Positions 8,785 through 16,520 of a DNA stretch of 41,997 nucleotides are shown here, piece by piece (position 1 is the stretch's first letter; every line of letters starts with the position of its first letter). The notes below the pieces were generated by a model that saw only the letters and a list, made by a program, of their open reading frames with translations, did no database searches and was not told the DNA's origin. The DNA is taken from positions 1-41,997 of the forward strand of contig JADGRC010000149.1 of NCBI GenBank assembly GCA_017881245.1, written 5' to 3'. A program made the translations under genes and the position numbers. The stretch comes from Pseudomonadota bacterium. GTDB taxonomy: Bacteria > Myxococcota_A > Polyangia > Fen-1088.

Positions 8785-9743
8785 CACGGTGTCGGCTCCA
8801 GGCCGACGGCGCCGGCCGTCCACGCCACACCGCCGCGGTTGTCCCGCAAGACGAGGATGATCCTTGCCTGTTCCGACGGAAAGTCCGCTTTCTTCCCGGG
8901 TTTCCATTTGTTCGCCAGGAACTGCTCGATGTCGGTGAGGCCGGGGAAGTATCCGGTGTGAAAGCCGTCGGCGGTGACGTCACCCGTTTCGACGTACCAA
9001 CTCAACACCAGGCGTTCGCGCAAGACCGCGAGGACGTCGTTGTCGTCGAGACCGAGGTAGCTCTCCGCTTCTGCGTCGACGACATGTGCCCGGAGATCGG
9101 TCTCTTTGAGGCGGGGCAAGGTGACGGCCGCCTGCTCGTCAATCGACTGCTCGGTCCCACCTATCAGAGCCGTCAACGGCGCGCCGCCGGGATCGAATCG
9201 AGGATTCACGTTCGACGTGGAGTCGTCGGCAATGGGCAAGCGTACGACGGTCGTGGCGGACCGCTGTTCTCCCGCGTGTGTGACTGCCAGTGTGATGCGG
9301 ACGGGAAAGCCGCCCTGACAGTCGGCCGGCGTACCCGCGAACCCCGTGTCGCACAGATTCGCCAGCACTGTGGCGGGAAACGGATTCCTGAAGGGCTGAG
9401 CTGCCTCCGTTCCGAGAAGCAGCGGCGGCACGTCGGTCAGGCCCACGTCCGATCCGATCTCTTGTAGTTGTTGTTCGGTGATCGGGCACTTGTATCCGTC
9501 GTTCGCATCGCCAAGCTTGGGACACCACGACCACTCGTACGTGAACGGCTGATCGGCGGTGGAAGGTGGCGCGTAGACCAGCGCATCGAGGTTGGTGATC
9601 TCGCCGGGGGCTGGATTCACCGGCTCGGCGCGAATCGCCAACACCCGCAGGTTGGTCAGGCGCGCGACCGGATCGAACGCGGGACCGCAGGCGAGCGTGG
9701 CAAGGCAGGCGAGCGGTACTACACTGCGGGTGATGGTGGTCAT
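8784..9743 (-). CDS. Lipoprotein paired with TonB-dependent receptor
   Basis: The 319-aa product begins with a lipoprotein signal peptide ending in a lipobox (LATLAC, Cys at about 19). The mature part has Cys pairs (WCPK...YKCP, NLCDTG...ADCQGG) and Ig-like beta-rich spacing, and ends in a basic segment. No named domain is recognised. The overlap with the receptor gene by a TGATG junction implies tight stoichiometry, so a surface ligand-binding or receptor-assembly role by analogy to SusD-like partners is plausible, but there is no sequence match to SusD. It is the first gene of the operon; its promoter should lie in 9744-10074, shared with the divergent sigma factor operon. Confidence 0.8.
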   Translation of the reverse strand: MTTITRSVVPLACLATLACGPAFDPVARLTNLRVLAIRAEPVNPAPGEITNLDALVYAPPSTADQPFTYEWSWCPKLGDANDGYKCPITEQQLQEIGSDVGLTDVPPLLLGTEAAQPFRNPFPATVLANLCDTGFAGTPADCQGGFPVRITLAVTHAGEQRSATTVVRLPIADDSTSNVNPRFDPGGAPLTALIGGTEQSIDEQAAVTLPRLKETDLRAHVVDAEAESYLGLDDNDVLAVLRERLVLSWYVETGDVTADGFHTGYFPGLTDIEQFLANKWKPGKKADFPSEQARIILVLRDNRGGVAWTAGAVGLEPTP

Positions 9744-10074
9744 GGGGGCCCACTGCGATGAGAACTTCCTATGACTCGCGCTCCCTCGATTCCGATGCCT
9801 TGGTCAATTGTGGGCGCGCGCACAGGAACCCCGCGACGAACTTGCTCCAATCGCGCAAGGAGCAGTGGACTGTTCCCGCTCGGCCGAATGCCGGCGGACT
9901 GTCGGCGTCGGGCGATCGGGAGATCTCCCGGTCGGTTCGGGTACCGAGCGTCAAGGAACAGTCCGGCGCCGTCACGCTGGCGGCGAGACTCCGTCCCGGC
10001 CTAATCTGCCCGCCTGGGGTCGGCGCGGATGACGTTGACCCGTTTTCCGTCGGCGCCGCGACAGATAGGGAGAC
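9744..10074. other. Divergent intergenic region, 331 bp
   Basis: This region separates the lipoprotein/receptor operon (minus) from the ECF sigma operon (plus). No convincing coding frame is seen. It holds the 14-bp palindrome at 9917-9930 and, close to the sigma gene, a TTGACC hexamer (10035-10040) without a clear matching -10 element. Both operon promoters are expected here. Confidence 0.6.
9917..9930. promoter_or_regulatory. 14-bp perfect palindrome, possible operator (copy 1)
   Basis: CGGGAGATCTCCCG is perfectly self-complementary with no spacer. Its 12-bp core GGGAGATCTCCC recurs at 12749-12760, just after the last gene of the sigma operon. The position between two divergent operons fits a dimeric regulator site. 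Confidence 0.5.
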
Positions 10075-10728
10075 ATGGCCAGGATACTGAAGCTCCGGCG
10101 CGTCCCTGGAACGACGTTCGAGCGATCCCCCGCGGGGCCACTCGGCTTGGAGGGGAACCTGACCGGTTTGATCGAACGCTGCCGCTCAGGGGATTCGATC
10201 GCCCTCAGGACATTGCTGACGTCCCTGGCGCCTTCGATGCTGCAGGTGATCCGACGGGTGCTGGGCATGCGTCACCCGGAGGTCGAGGATGCCTTACAAG
10301 AGGCGATGCTGGCGGCGACTCGGGCCCTCCCGACGTTTCGGGGTGAGTGCGGCATTCGCCACTTCGCATGTCGAATCGCGACGTTCGTGGCGATCAGCGC
10401 CCGCCGGCGTCAAGCGCTGCCCGCGGACGAAAGCTCCAGCAACACCGCCTTCGAAGACGAGGTTTTTCCGGCGGGTGCGGAGACGGACTGGGCCCTGAGC
10501 GCGCGTCGACGCGAGCTGGTGCGCGCCCTTCTCGACCAACTGCCCATTGTCCAGGCCGAGGCGCTGGTGCTTCACTGCGTGGAGGGGTGGACGGTCGAAG
10601 AACTGGCCATCGCGACCGAAGTCCCGGCAGAAACCGCGCGGAGCCGACTGCGGCTGGCGAAAGCGGCCTTGCGCCTGCGGATCGCCGACGACGCCGCCGC
10701 CTCCGAGTTGGTCGAGGACTTCTCGTGA
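10075..10728 (+). CDS. ECF-family RNA polymerase sigma factor
   Basis: This 217-aa sigma-70-family protein has a region 2 fold at about residues 25-105 (IALRTLLTSLAPSMLQVIRR, VEDALQEAMLAATRALPTF, then the basic FVAISARRR) and a region 4 helix-turn-helix at about 145-200 (LLDQLPIVQAEALVLHCVEG, WTVEELAIATEVPAETARSRL). Region 3 is missing, which defines the extracytoplasmic-function class. AGGGAG lies just before the ATG at unusually short spacing. The stop overlaps the GTG start of the anti-sigma gene as GTGA, so the pair is translationally coupled. It likely directs transcription of its own operon in response to an envelope signal. Confidence 0.93.
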   Translation: MARILKLRRVPGTTFERSPAGPLGLEGNLTGLIERCRSGDSIALRTLLTSLAPSMLQVIRRVLGMRHPEVEDALQEAMLAATRALPTFRGECGIRHFACRIATFVAISARRRQALPADESSSNTAFEDEVFPAGAETDWALSARRRELVRALLDQLPIVQAEALVLHCVEGWTVEELAIATEVPAETARSRLRLAKAALRLRIADDAAASELVEDFS

Positions 10729-11648
10729 ACCGCGCCGGAGTCCCCTGCGACGACGAGCGCATGTCCCTAGTGAGGCAAGGGCGAATGAACGAAGGGACTC
10801 AAGGGCTCCAATCGTTCCTCGACCACCTGCGCCTCTGCGAGGACTGTTGGGGGGCATGGCTTGCATGGCGCTGCCTCGAATCGGAGGGAGGTGTGCAGCC
10901 GGGCGACGAGCAGATCGTCGCCCGGGCCGCCGCGCGCGCGCTGCGCGTCTTGCGGAAGGACCAGCCTCGACTGCGACGGACGACGTGGGCGGCGGCGGTC
11001 ACCGCCGTGCTGTTGGTCGGAACGATGGCCAGCGCCGGCGTTCGCGTGTATCGGTGGCGGGCGGAACGGCGCGAGAAGATCGCCGTGCCGGTGGAGAGCC
11101 GAACCGCGAGCAGGTCGCATGTCCTTGCGCCATCTGTCGCAGTCGCCCCCGTGACACGGGTTGTCGAAGATGTCGAGCCGCCTCCTACTCCCCGGCCGAG
11201 CGAGCCGACGACCCGGGCCCGGCCCACGCGACCTGCGCCGATGAAGCTGGCGGCGACGGACCCGCGCCCGTGGGATCCCGCCGTCGGCACCTCGGCCGCT
11301 GCCCTGTTCGCGGAGGCGATCGAGGCGCGACGGACCGGAAAGCGGGAGGCGGCGATCTCCGCCTTCCGGCTCTTGCAGTCCACGTTTTCGGAGACCCCCG
11401 AGGCGATCGTCTCGCTGGTCTCGTTGGCCGAAATGCTCACGCAGAGCGAAGTGCCCCAGGCAGCCCTTCCGTTGTTTGACGCGTATCTGGCGCGTGCTCC
11501 CGAAGGTCCCCTCTGCCCCGAGGCGCTGGTCGGCAAGGCGCGCGTTCTGGAACACCTCGGCCGAACGGGCGAGGCCCGCGCGGTTTACCTGGAGATTGGA
11601 CGCCGAATGCCTGAATCCTTTTACGCGCCCGAGAGGAGCAATCGATGA
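10725..11648 (+). CDS. Zinc-type anti-sigma factor with periplasmic TPR-like domain
   Basis: The 307-aa product starts with a short cytoplasmic domain carrying a ZAS-type motif, H34-x3-C38-x2-C41, with C8 as a possible fourth ligand. A single transmembrane helix follows (about 87-105), then a Pro/Arg/Thr-rich spacer and a C-terminal helical domain (about 185-307) with TPR or YbgF-like repeats. The topology and the position directly after the sigma factor fit a membrane anti-sigma factor that holds the sigma factor until a periplasmic event sensed by the repeat domain. The GTG start is set by the 4-nt overlap with the sigma gene, and its own stop overlaps the ATG of the next gene. The anti-sigma role is inferred; the periplasmic repeat domain is less usual for this class. 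Confidence 0.8.
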   Translation: MNRAGVPCDDERMSLVRQGRMNEGTQGLQSFLDHLRLCEDCWGAWLAWRCLESEGGVQPGDEQIVARAAARALRVLRKDQPRLRRTTWAAAVTAVLLVGTMASAGVRVYRWRAERREKIAVPVESRTASRSHVLAPSVAVAPVTRVVEDVEPPPTPRPSEPTTRARPTRPAPMKLAATDPRPWDPAVGTSAAALFAEAIEARRTGKREAAISAFRLLQSTFSETPEAIVSLVSLAEMLTQSEVPQAALPLFDAYLARAPEGPLCPEALVGKARVLEHLGRTGEARAVYLEIGRRMPESFYAPERSNR

Positions 11649-12682
11649 ACGTGAAGACAACGGGACGACTGGTCGCGATGCTGGCGACGGCGATCTCCGC
11701 CGGGAGCGCCGCGGCCGCCGAAGCCGCGACGCGGCCCAAACTGGAGATCTCGGTGCTGGCCTCGGCCCAGTCCGTCGACGATTCGCTGACGTCCGCCATC
11801 ACACCCCTTTTGCCCACCAACGCGATCGTCAGCTGGAAGCACGTGACGGGAAGCGAATCCATGGAAACGCCGCCACGCACGGGAACGCCAGATGTCCGCC
11901 ACATCCGGATTGACGCCCGTTCCAAGGACGCCGTTCGCATCACCGCATTCTTCAGCGCCGGCGCCCCATACACGCGGATCATCGACGCGTCCGAACTGAC
12001 ACCCGTGGTAGCCGAGAGTGTCGCCCAAGTCGCCCACGAGACGGCGAGGGCGCTGCTCGCCGAGGTCGAGCCCGCGGGGTCGGGACAGATGTCGGCCAGC
12101 GTTTCGCCGAAGCCGGCACCGACACCGCCGCCCCCGTCGGCGGCCCTGGCCCCCATGGCCTCGGTCGCCGCTTCGCCTGCCGTCTCGGATTCGGCCTATG
12201 CGACGCGGCCGCGGGATTTTCGCTTCTCGGTCGCGGCGGTGGTGAGAAACGTCTACGGATTCAACTTCAACAACGCCTATGGCGGGGACGTGTCGATCGC
12301 CTGGTCCTTTAAGCGCCCTTCGGGCGGATCTTCCCCCCGACCGTTCGTCGCCCTTTCGATGGGATACTCCCAACAGGAAGAATGGGGCTTCTATGCCGCG
12401 CAGGTCGCCCAGACCTTCGGCCTCTTCTGGCAACCCTGGTCGTTCACCGAACTTTCACTCGGCGTCGGTGCCGGCGTCGAGCGCGCCAAGATCTTCGGCG
12501 AGTCGACCAACGTGTTGTTTGGACGAGGCGCGTTTGGCGCATCGCTGTTGCTTCCCGGGGGATTCGAGGAGATGGTGACGCTCACCCTCGACGCCAGCCA
12601 AGTTCCCAGTCTCGGGGGGGCCGACGCCAAATGGTTCAGGCCCGGATTTCTGATTGGGGTCGGCTGGCGGCCCCGCATGTAA
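11645..12682 (+). CDS. Outer-membrane barrel-like protein of the sigma operon
   Basis: This 345-aa protein has a signal peptide (MLATAISAGSAAAAEA), an alpha/beta N-terminal domain (about 30-150) with no family I recognise, a Pro/Ala linker (about 155-190), and a C-terminal region of alternating Gly/aromatic strands (FSVAAVVRNVYGFNFNN, FTELSLGVGAGVERA, FLIGVGWRPRM) that looks like a small barrel. It overlaps the anti-sigma gene by 4 nt (ATGA). It may be the envelope component that the sigma/anti-sigma pair monitors or the main target that it induces. Both are inferences from the operon. Confidence 0.75.
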   Translation: MNVKTTGRLVAMLATAISAGSAAAAEAATRPKLEISVLASAQSVDDSLTSAITPLLPTNAIVSWKHVTGSESMETPPRTGTPDVRHIRIDARSKDAVRITAFFSAGAPYTRIIDASELTPVVAESVAQVAHETARALLAEVEPAGSGQMSASVSPKPAPTPPPPSAALAPMASVAASPAVSDSAYATRPRDFRFSVAAVVRNVYGFNFNNAYGGDVSIAWSFKRPSGGSSPRPFVALSMGYSQQEEWGFYAAQVAQTFGLFWQPWSFTELSLGVGAGVERAKIFGESTNVLFGRGAFGASLLLPGGFEEMVTLTLDASQVPSLGGADAKWFRPGFLIGVGWRPRM

Positions 12683-12746
12683 CCTTTGCGTGAAGGTGCT
12701 TGCCACCCCGGTCCTCAGCGGCCTTCTTCGGCGTCCCTTTGTCGAT

Positions 12747-12762
12747 CTGGGAGATCTCCCAG
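12747..12762. promoter_or_regulatory. 16-bp perfect palindrome, possible operator (copy 2)
   Basis: CTGGGAGATCTCCCAG is perfectly self-complementary and shares the 12-bp core GGGAGATCTCCC with the palindrome at 9917-9930. It lies 65 bp after the stop of the sigma operon's last gene and 24 bp before the 3' end of the convergent HIT gene, so it is not in a usual promoter position. Confidence 0.5.
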
Positions 12763-12785
12763 CACGCACTCGGACACCTTGGGGC

Positions 12786-13199
12786 TCAGCCGAGCGCGGC
12801 GCAGATCTTCTCGGCGAAGGCGTCGCGCTCGGCGTCGTTTTCGTAGTGAACGCGCGGCCAGAAGAACCCGCGAAGCCCGTCCTTGTGTTTGCGCGGCACG
12901 ACGTGCACGTGAAGGTGAGGAACGCTCTGCGACACTTTGTTGTTCATGGCCACGAACGCACCCTCCGCGCCAAGACCGACCTCCACCGCACGGCAGATCC
13001 GTTGCACGACGGCAAACATGGTGGTCAGGCGATCCGCAGGCAGATCTCCGAACGTCGCGACATGAGCACGCGGCACCACCAGCGTGTGACCCTTCAACAG
13101 GGGTCGCGAATCCAGGAACACCACAACATCTCCGTCCGCCCAGATCACGTTGGCCGGTAACTGCCCGGCCGCGATCTCACAGAATCGACATGGGCTCAT
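12786..13199 (-). CDS. HIT-family nucleotide hydrolase/transferase
   Basis: This 137-aa protein has the histidine triad HLHVHVV (H95, H97, H99), the usual N-terminal CRFCEIAAG zinc-binding pair, FLDSRPLLKGHTLVVPRAH, and an NNKVSQSVPHLH substrate loop. HIT proteins hydrolyse purine nucleoside phosphoramidates and dinucleotides. The ATG at 13199 is set by the conserved start MSPCRFC. It lies 4 nt downstream of the AlkD-like gene stop, so the two form an operon. Confidence 0.93.
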   Translation of the reverse strand: MSPCRFCEIAAGQLPANVIWADGDVVVFLDSRPLLKGHTLVVPRAHVATFGDLPADRLTTMFAVVQRICRAVEVGLGAEGAFVAMNNKVSQSVPHLHVHVVPRKHKDGLRGFFWPRVHYENDAERDAFAEKICAALG

Positions 13200-13203
13200 C
13201 GTT

Positions 13204-13956
13204 TCACCTCCCGGCATCCAGCCGTGCGCGGACCTTTTCGGATTCGAGCTCGCGCAGCGCGTCCATGGCGACCCAGCGGGCGCTCCGGGCCGCCGCGTCT
13301 CCACCGCGCTCGCCACAGGCGCGTGCGTTCGCGGCGGCACGGATTCTTTTCGCCGAAGCGATGGCGGCACGGCGTAAGGCTCGGTTGCGCTTGCCGATGT
13401 TGCGGAGCGCCCAGTTGACCGCCTTCTTGACGAAGTTGCGGGAGTCAAACGCTTCGCGCTCGATGACCGGGAGCAGGTCAAGGTAAGCGTGGTTTGGTGC
13501 CGATTTGTCATGGGATGCGAGGCCGGCCATGAGCGCGAAGGCGGCACGTTTGACCCATTCTTCCTTGCGCCGTGCCCAGGCCGCCGTCATCCGCCAGCCA
13601 AATCTGGTTTGGTCGAAGAGGCTGGTCGTGGCCTGGTCGCAGACGTCCCAAGAATCGAAACCCCGGGCCCAAGCCTCCATCTGCTTCGCGCTGACCAACG
13701 CGGGGACGTCGACGAAGCATGCCAGAATGCGAGCTTCGTGATTTCCGGTCGCCCAGAGCGCTAACGCCAACTCATGATTGGAGCCGAGGCGCTTGGCAAT
13801 CTTGCGCAGCTCGACAACCGACACGCCGAACGCGTTCTCGACATTGATACCGTACCGAGCCATGCCTCTCCGGTCCTTCTCGGAACCCATGGCACGGAGC
13901 TCGGAGATGATCTGAGCGGCTCGTTCACCGGCACTGGGGCTCCCGCGGAATTTCAT
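13204..13956 (-). CDS. DNA alkylation repair protein, AlkD-like
   Basis: This 250-aa all-helical protein belongs to the AlkD-like HEAT-repeat family: MARYGINVENAFGVSVVELRKIAK, LWATGNHEARILACF, SWDVCDQATTSLF and KKAVNWALRNIGKRN all match the family's repeat signatures. The DNA-contact residues expected in the SWDxxD region (S-W-D-V-C-D) are present. AlkD enzymes remove bulky or cationic N-alkylated purines without flipping the base. Residues 205-240 are Ala/Arg-rich and basic, which suits DNA binding. A function outside repair cannot be excluded because many AlkD paralogs lack activity. Confidence 0.88.
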   Translation of the reverse strand: MKFRGSPSAGERAAQIISELRAMGSEKDRRGMARYGINVENAFGVSVVELRKIAKRLGSNHELALALWATGNHEARILACFVDVPALVSAKQMEAWARGFDSWDVCDQATTSLFDQTRFGWRMTAAWARRKEEWVKRAAFALMAGLASHDKSAPNHAYLDLLPVIEREAFDSRNFVKKAVNWALRNIGKRNRALRRAAIASAKRIRAAANARACGERGGDAAARSARWVAMDALRELESEKVRARLDAGR

Positions 13957-14601
13957 CGGTCGTCCACCTTCCCGCCAGGGTAACGCATGGTCCGCGCAGG
14001 TGGTGAAAGGACGATCGGCGGCGTGTCTTGTAAGACCTTTGAGCGTCCTCGACCACTCGACCTTTTATCTCGGCAGTGACATCAGCAACGGCCAAGTTGC
14101 CAACCACTGGGACATGCCGGTGCTCCTAGCGGGGGGCGCGAGCGGGGGCTTGAAGATCGACGGCCGTCACATCAACTACATCCCGCAGATGCCGTTTCCC
14201 CGGCCGCCGGTCGGTCCCCGAAGCAGCGTCCAGACCGGGCGGGTTCTTCGTCTCGATATTGCAGGCCCACGGCATCATGCAGAATACCTTCGGCATGGCG
14301 ACCGGCGGACCCTTGCCCGAATTGATGCCCTGAGTCGGTCGCTTCGATCAGGCAGACGGGCGGCCAGGCAGACGAACGGCGGACGTTAGACGCTACGCGT
14401 CCATACTGCCGATGCGCGCGGTGGGCGTTAGGATGTGAACGCAACAGTGACAAGGTGGGCGAATGACTACCTGGAGTCCGACCGAGCCCTTCGCCCAGCA
14501 CGGTTCGTCGATGTGTCAGTCAGAGGACGGCGGTCGGAGACACGACCATCGTCCACTTCGCACTTGCACTCGATGCCTCCACCTTGAATGAGGAGCGTCT
14601 G
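13957..14601. other. Region of decayed sequence, 645 bp
   Basis: No intact gene is seen here. It holds the DUF1552 remnant at 14034-14333. From 14334 to 14583 there is no recognisable coding match; a GAGGAG ribosome-binding site for the esterase gene lies at 14590-14595. Confidence 0.6.
14034..14333 (+). pseudogene. DUF1552-family protein, C-terminal remnant with frameshift
   Basis: Frame one (from about 14034) reads LSVLDHSTFYLGSDISNG, then MPVLLAGGASGGLKIDGRH, the hallmark C-terminal part of DUF1552 proteins. After about 14215 the match moves to another frame: GFFVSILQAHGIMQNTFG, then MATGGPLPELMP and a TGA at 14331-14333, again fitting the family's end. The first ~250-300 residues are missing and one indel separates the halves, so this is a relic. 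DUF1552 genes usually sit beside DUF1592/1588/1587-type partners; none is seen here. Confidence 0.72.
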
Positions 14602-15846
14602 ATGATTGGTTCCAAGTACCGAAGCTGGGTTTTCGGGGCTCTGTTGTGCGGGGCTTGCGGCTCGCAAGCCGGATCGAGCGACAAACCTTCCGGGAGCGGC
14701 GGCAGCAGTGGCACGGGCGGCGCGCCCGCGACCGTCTCCTCGACGGGCGGTGCCGCCATAGTTCCAGGGGGCTCAGGTGGAGACCAGGCTACGCCTCCGG
14801 CGGGACCGCCGGCCGCCTCGAGCGGCGGAACCACGCCCACTGGTGGTCCGGCGTCGGGCGGGGCGACCGCCATGACCTCGACAGGCGGTAGCACGAGCAC
14901 GACAGGTGGCGCGAGCGGTGGCAGAGGCGCGGGCGGCACCGTCGCCGCCGGTGGATCCGCCAGTACCGGTTCTGATCCCGGCACCACCGGGGACGGCGAC
15001 TTCACCATCATGGCCCCGTACGCTGGCACGGTGCAGGTCACGAACGTGCCCCACAGCGCGAAGTTCCAATTCATGATGACGAGCACGATCTATCCGGGTG
15101 GCAGCCGTCCGATCACCGTCTACATTCCCAAGCAGTACGTCGACGGCACCGCGGCGCCCTTCATCATCATCACGGATGGGAACGCGCCGGCCACTGGCTC
15201 GCCCGAGATCGTGACGGCCGCCGAGAATCACTACCAGGATACCGACCCGCTCACGCGCATTCCGCCGATCGTCTGGGTGTTCGTTCCGCCCGGGACCAAC
15301 CGCAGCGGGGAATACGACACGGTTTCAGATGCGTATACACGCTTCATCAACACGGAAGTCCTTCCCCTGGTGAATTCCAACGCCGATATCAAGGCGATGT
15401 ACCCGGGCTTCAAGCTGACCACCGATCCGGAGGGTCGGGCCGCCTATGGATGTAGCTCGGGATCGCCCGCCGCCATGGGCCTCGGCTGGTTCGGAGACTT
15501 TCATCGCCGTGTCTCGTACTCCGGCACCTTCGTCGCCTTGCAGATGACCGCCGACCACCCGCGCGGCGCCTGGGAATATCCAACCATGATCCTGGCGACG
15601 ATGCCCCCCAAGCCGTTGCGCATCTTCCTGGAGGTGGGTGAAATGGACAACGGCTACATGACCGCCGAGACCGGGCACCGCAACTGGGTGATCGGCAATC
15701 GCAATATGGCGGCCGCCCTCAAGATGATGGGCTACCACTACCGTTTCCTGTTCGCGATGGGCGCCGGCCACTGCGAAGGTGGCGTCAAGTCGAAGACGTA
15801 CGCGGAAACCTTGGCGTGGGTCTGGCGCGGTTACGTCGCTCCGTAA
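14602..15846 (+). CDS. Lipoprotein esterase, alpha/beta-hydrolase (putative esterase D-like)
   Basis: The product (414 aa) has a lipoprotein signal (WVFGALLCGAC), then a Gly/Ser/Thr-rich linker to about residue 135, then a hydrolase domain. The domain has a nucleophile elbow GCSSG (GxSxG form), an acidic candidate in EVGEMDNG and a catalytic His candidate in GAGHCEGG, in the order expected for the PF00756 esterase family (feruloyl esterases, enterochelin esterase, trehalose corynomycolyl transferases). It is probably anchored to the outer membrane facing periplasm or outside. The ATG at 14602 is chosen because GAGGAG lies 6 nt before it; a TTG at 14584 adds only six residues. The substrate cannot be read from sequence. 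Confidence 0.85.
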   Translation: MIGSKYRSWVFGALLCGACGSQAGSSDKPSGSGGSSGTGGAPATVSSTGGAAIVPGGSGGDQATPPAGPPAASSGGTTPTGGPASGGATAMTSTGGSTSTTGGASGGRGAGGTVAAGGSASTGSDPGTTGDGDFTIMAPYAGTVQVTNVPHSAKFQFMMTSTIYPGGSRPITVYIPKQYVDGTAAPFIIITDGNAPATGSPEIVTAAENHYQDTDPLTRIPPIVWVFVPPGTNRSGEYDTVSDAYTRFINTEVLPLVNSNADIKAMYPGFKLTTDPEGRAAYGCSSGSPAAMGLGWFGDFHRRVSYSGTFVALQMTADHPRGAWEYPTMILATMPPKPLRIFLEVGEMDNGYMTAETGHRNWVIGNRNMAAALKMMGYHYRFLFAMGAGHCEGGVKSKTYAETLAWVWRGYVAP

Positions 15847-15871
15847 ATCGGTCAGTCGGGCTCTACGACCG

Positions 15872-16204
15872 TCACGCCCCCTGCTTGAGCTCCGGCCAAT
15901 CGAGAGCCCAGCCGAGCGCCCGCTTCACTGAAGGGATGCGCGCGGGCGCAAGGGCTCCGGCGCGCGCCGTCAGGGACGATTTCGCGATCACGTGGACGTT
16001 GTCGAGGTTGATGACGGAGCGGGAAGGCAAGCCCTCCGGCCGACCCACCACCACCTCGACCGGAATACCGCGAACCGTCTTGGTGATCTCCGCAATCATC
16101 ACGCTGTTGAGGTACGCGTATCCCGCATCGCGGGACAGTAACAACACGGGGCGACGACCGACGGGGACTGGCAAGCTGGCCCACCAGATCTCAAACTGTT
16201 TCAA
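15872..16204 (-). CDS. mazF: MazF/PemK-type toxin, endoribonuclease
   Basis: This 110-aa protein fits the PemK/MazF fold: an N-terminal EIWWASLPVPVGRRPVLLLSRD with the conserved basic-Pro-Val-Leu pattern, a NSVMIAEITKTVRGIP strand pair and INLDNVHVIAKSSL. The family cleaves mRNA at short motifs. The start is a TTG (16204) and overlaps the antitoxin stop by 4 nt (TTGA), so toxin translation depends on the antitoxin and should be weak. The fold's usual acidic active-site residue is not obvious to me. Confidence 0.85.
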   Translation of the reverse strand: MKQFEIWWASLPVPVGRRPVLLLSRDAGYAYLNSVMIAEITKTVRGIPVEVVVGRPEGLPSRSVINLDNVHVIAKSSLTARAGALAPARIPSVKRALGWALDWPELKQGA

Positions 16205-16455
16205 GCCTTCCTCTTCTTGCCGCTCCGGCCTGGACGACGAGTGGTTTGTTCCCAGGTGCGTGGATCGAAGGGAGGGGCGGCGCTGTCTGGGTGCACGCGA
16301 TACGCCTCGGCCATCTTCTTCTCGGCGGCCTTGTCCAGCGCGCTGCGGATCGCGGCCCGAATGAAGTCCGAGCGCTTTCGGTTTCGGCTCGGCGCTATCC
16401 GTTCCAGTTCGGCGCTGGTGGCACTATCCAGCTCCACTATTACTTGTCTCTGCAT
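16201..16455 (-). CDS. RHH (CopG-like) antitoxin for MazF-type toxin
   Basis: This 84-aa protein has an N-terminal ribbon-helix-helix: RQVIVELDSATSAELERIA as the strand and first helix, then RKRSDFIRAAIRSAL as the second. The C-terminal tail (PPFDPRTWEQTTRRPGR, basic and disordered) would wrap the toxin. It sits upstream of the toxin, overlapping by 4 nt, the usual order. A TATACT hexamer at 16462-16467 lies only 6 bp before its ATG and no Shine-Dalgarno is seen, which suggests a leaderless mRNA. The RHH dimer should repress this promoter. Confidence 0.85.
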   Translation of the reverse strand: MQRQVIVELDSATSAELERIAPSRNRKRSDFIRAAIRSALDKAAEKKMAEAYRVHPDSAAPPFDPRTWEQTTRRPGRSGKKRKA

Positions 16456-16461
16456 GTTATT

Positions 16462-16467
16462 AGTATA
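16462..16467 (-). promoter_or_regulatory. Candidate -10 box of the toxin-antitoxin operon
   Basis: On the minus strand the hexamer reads TATACT, one mismatch from the TATAAT consensus, in an AT-rich patch (16456-16472) that stands out in this GC-rich window. Its 3' end is 6 nt upstream of the antitoxin ATG, putting transcription start at or beside the start codon. No good -35 box was found at 16-18 bp. Confidence 0.4.
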
Positions 16468-16520
16468 TGTAAAGAGCAGTTAGAGCGCGAGCGAGTGGCT
16501 GTGAGGCCACGAACCGGCTG

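Noticed and set aside
9758-10090. Short plus-strand frame in the divergent gap before the sigma factor.
   Set aside because: It has no domain, ends inside the sigma gene's start, and the region carries a palindrome that suits regulation.
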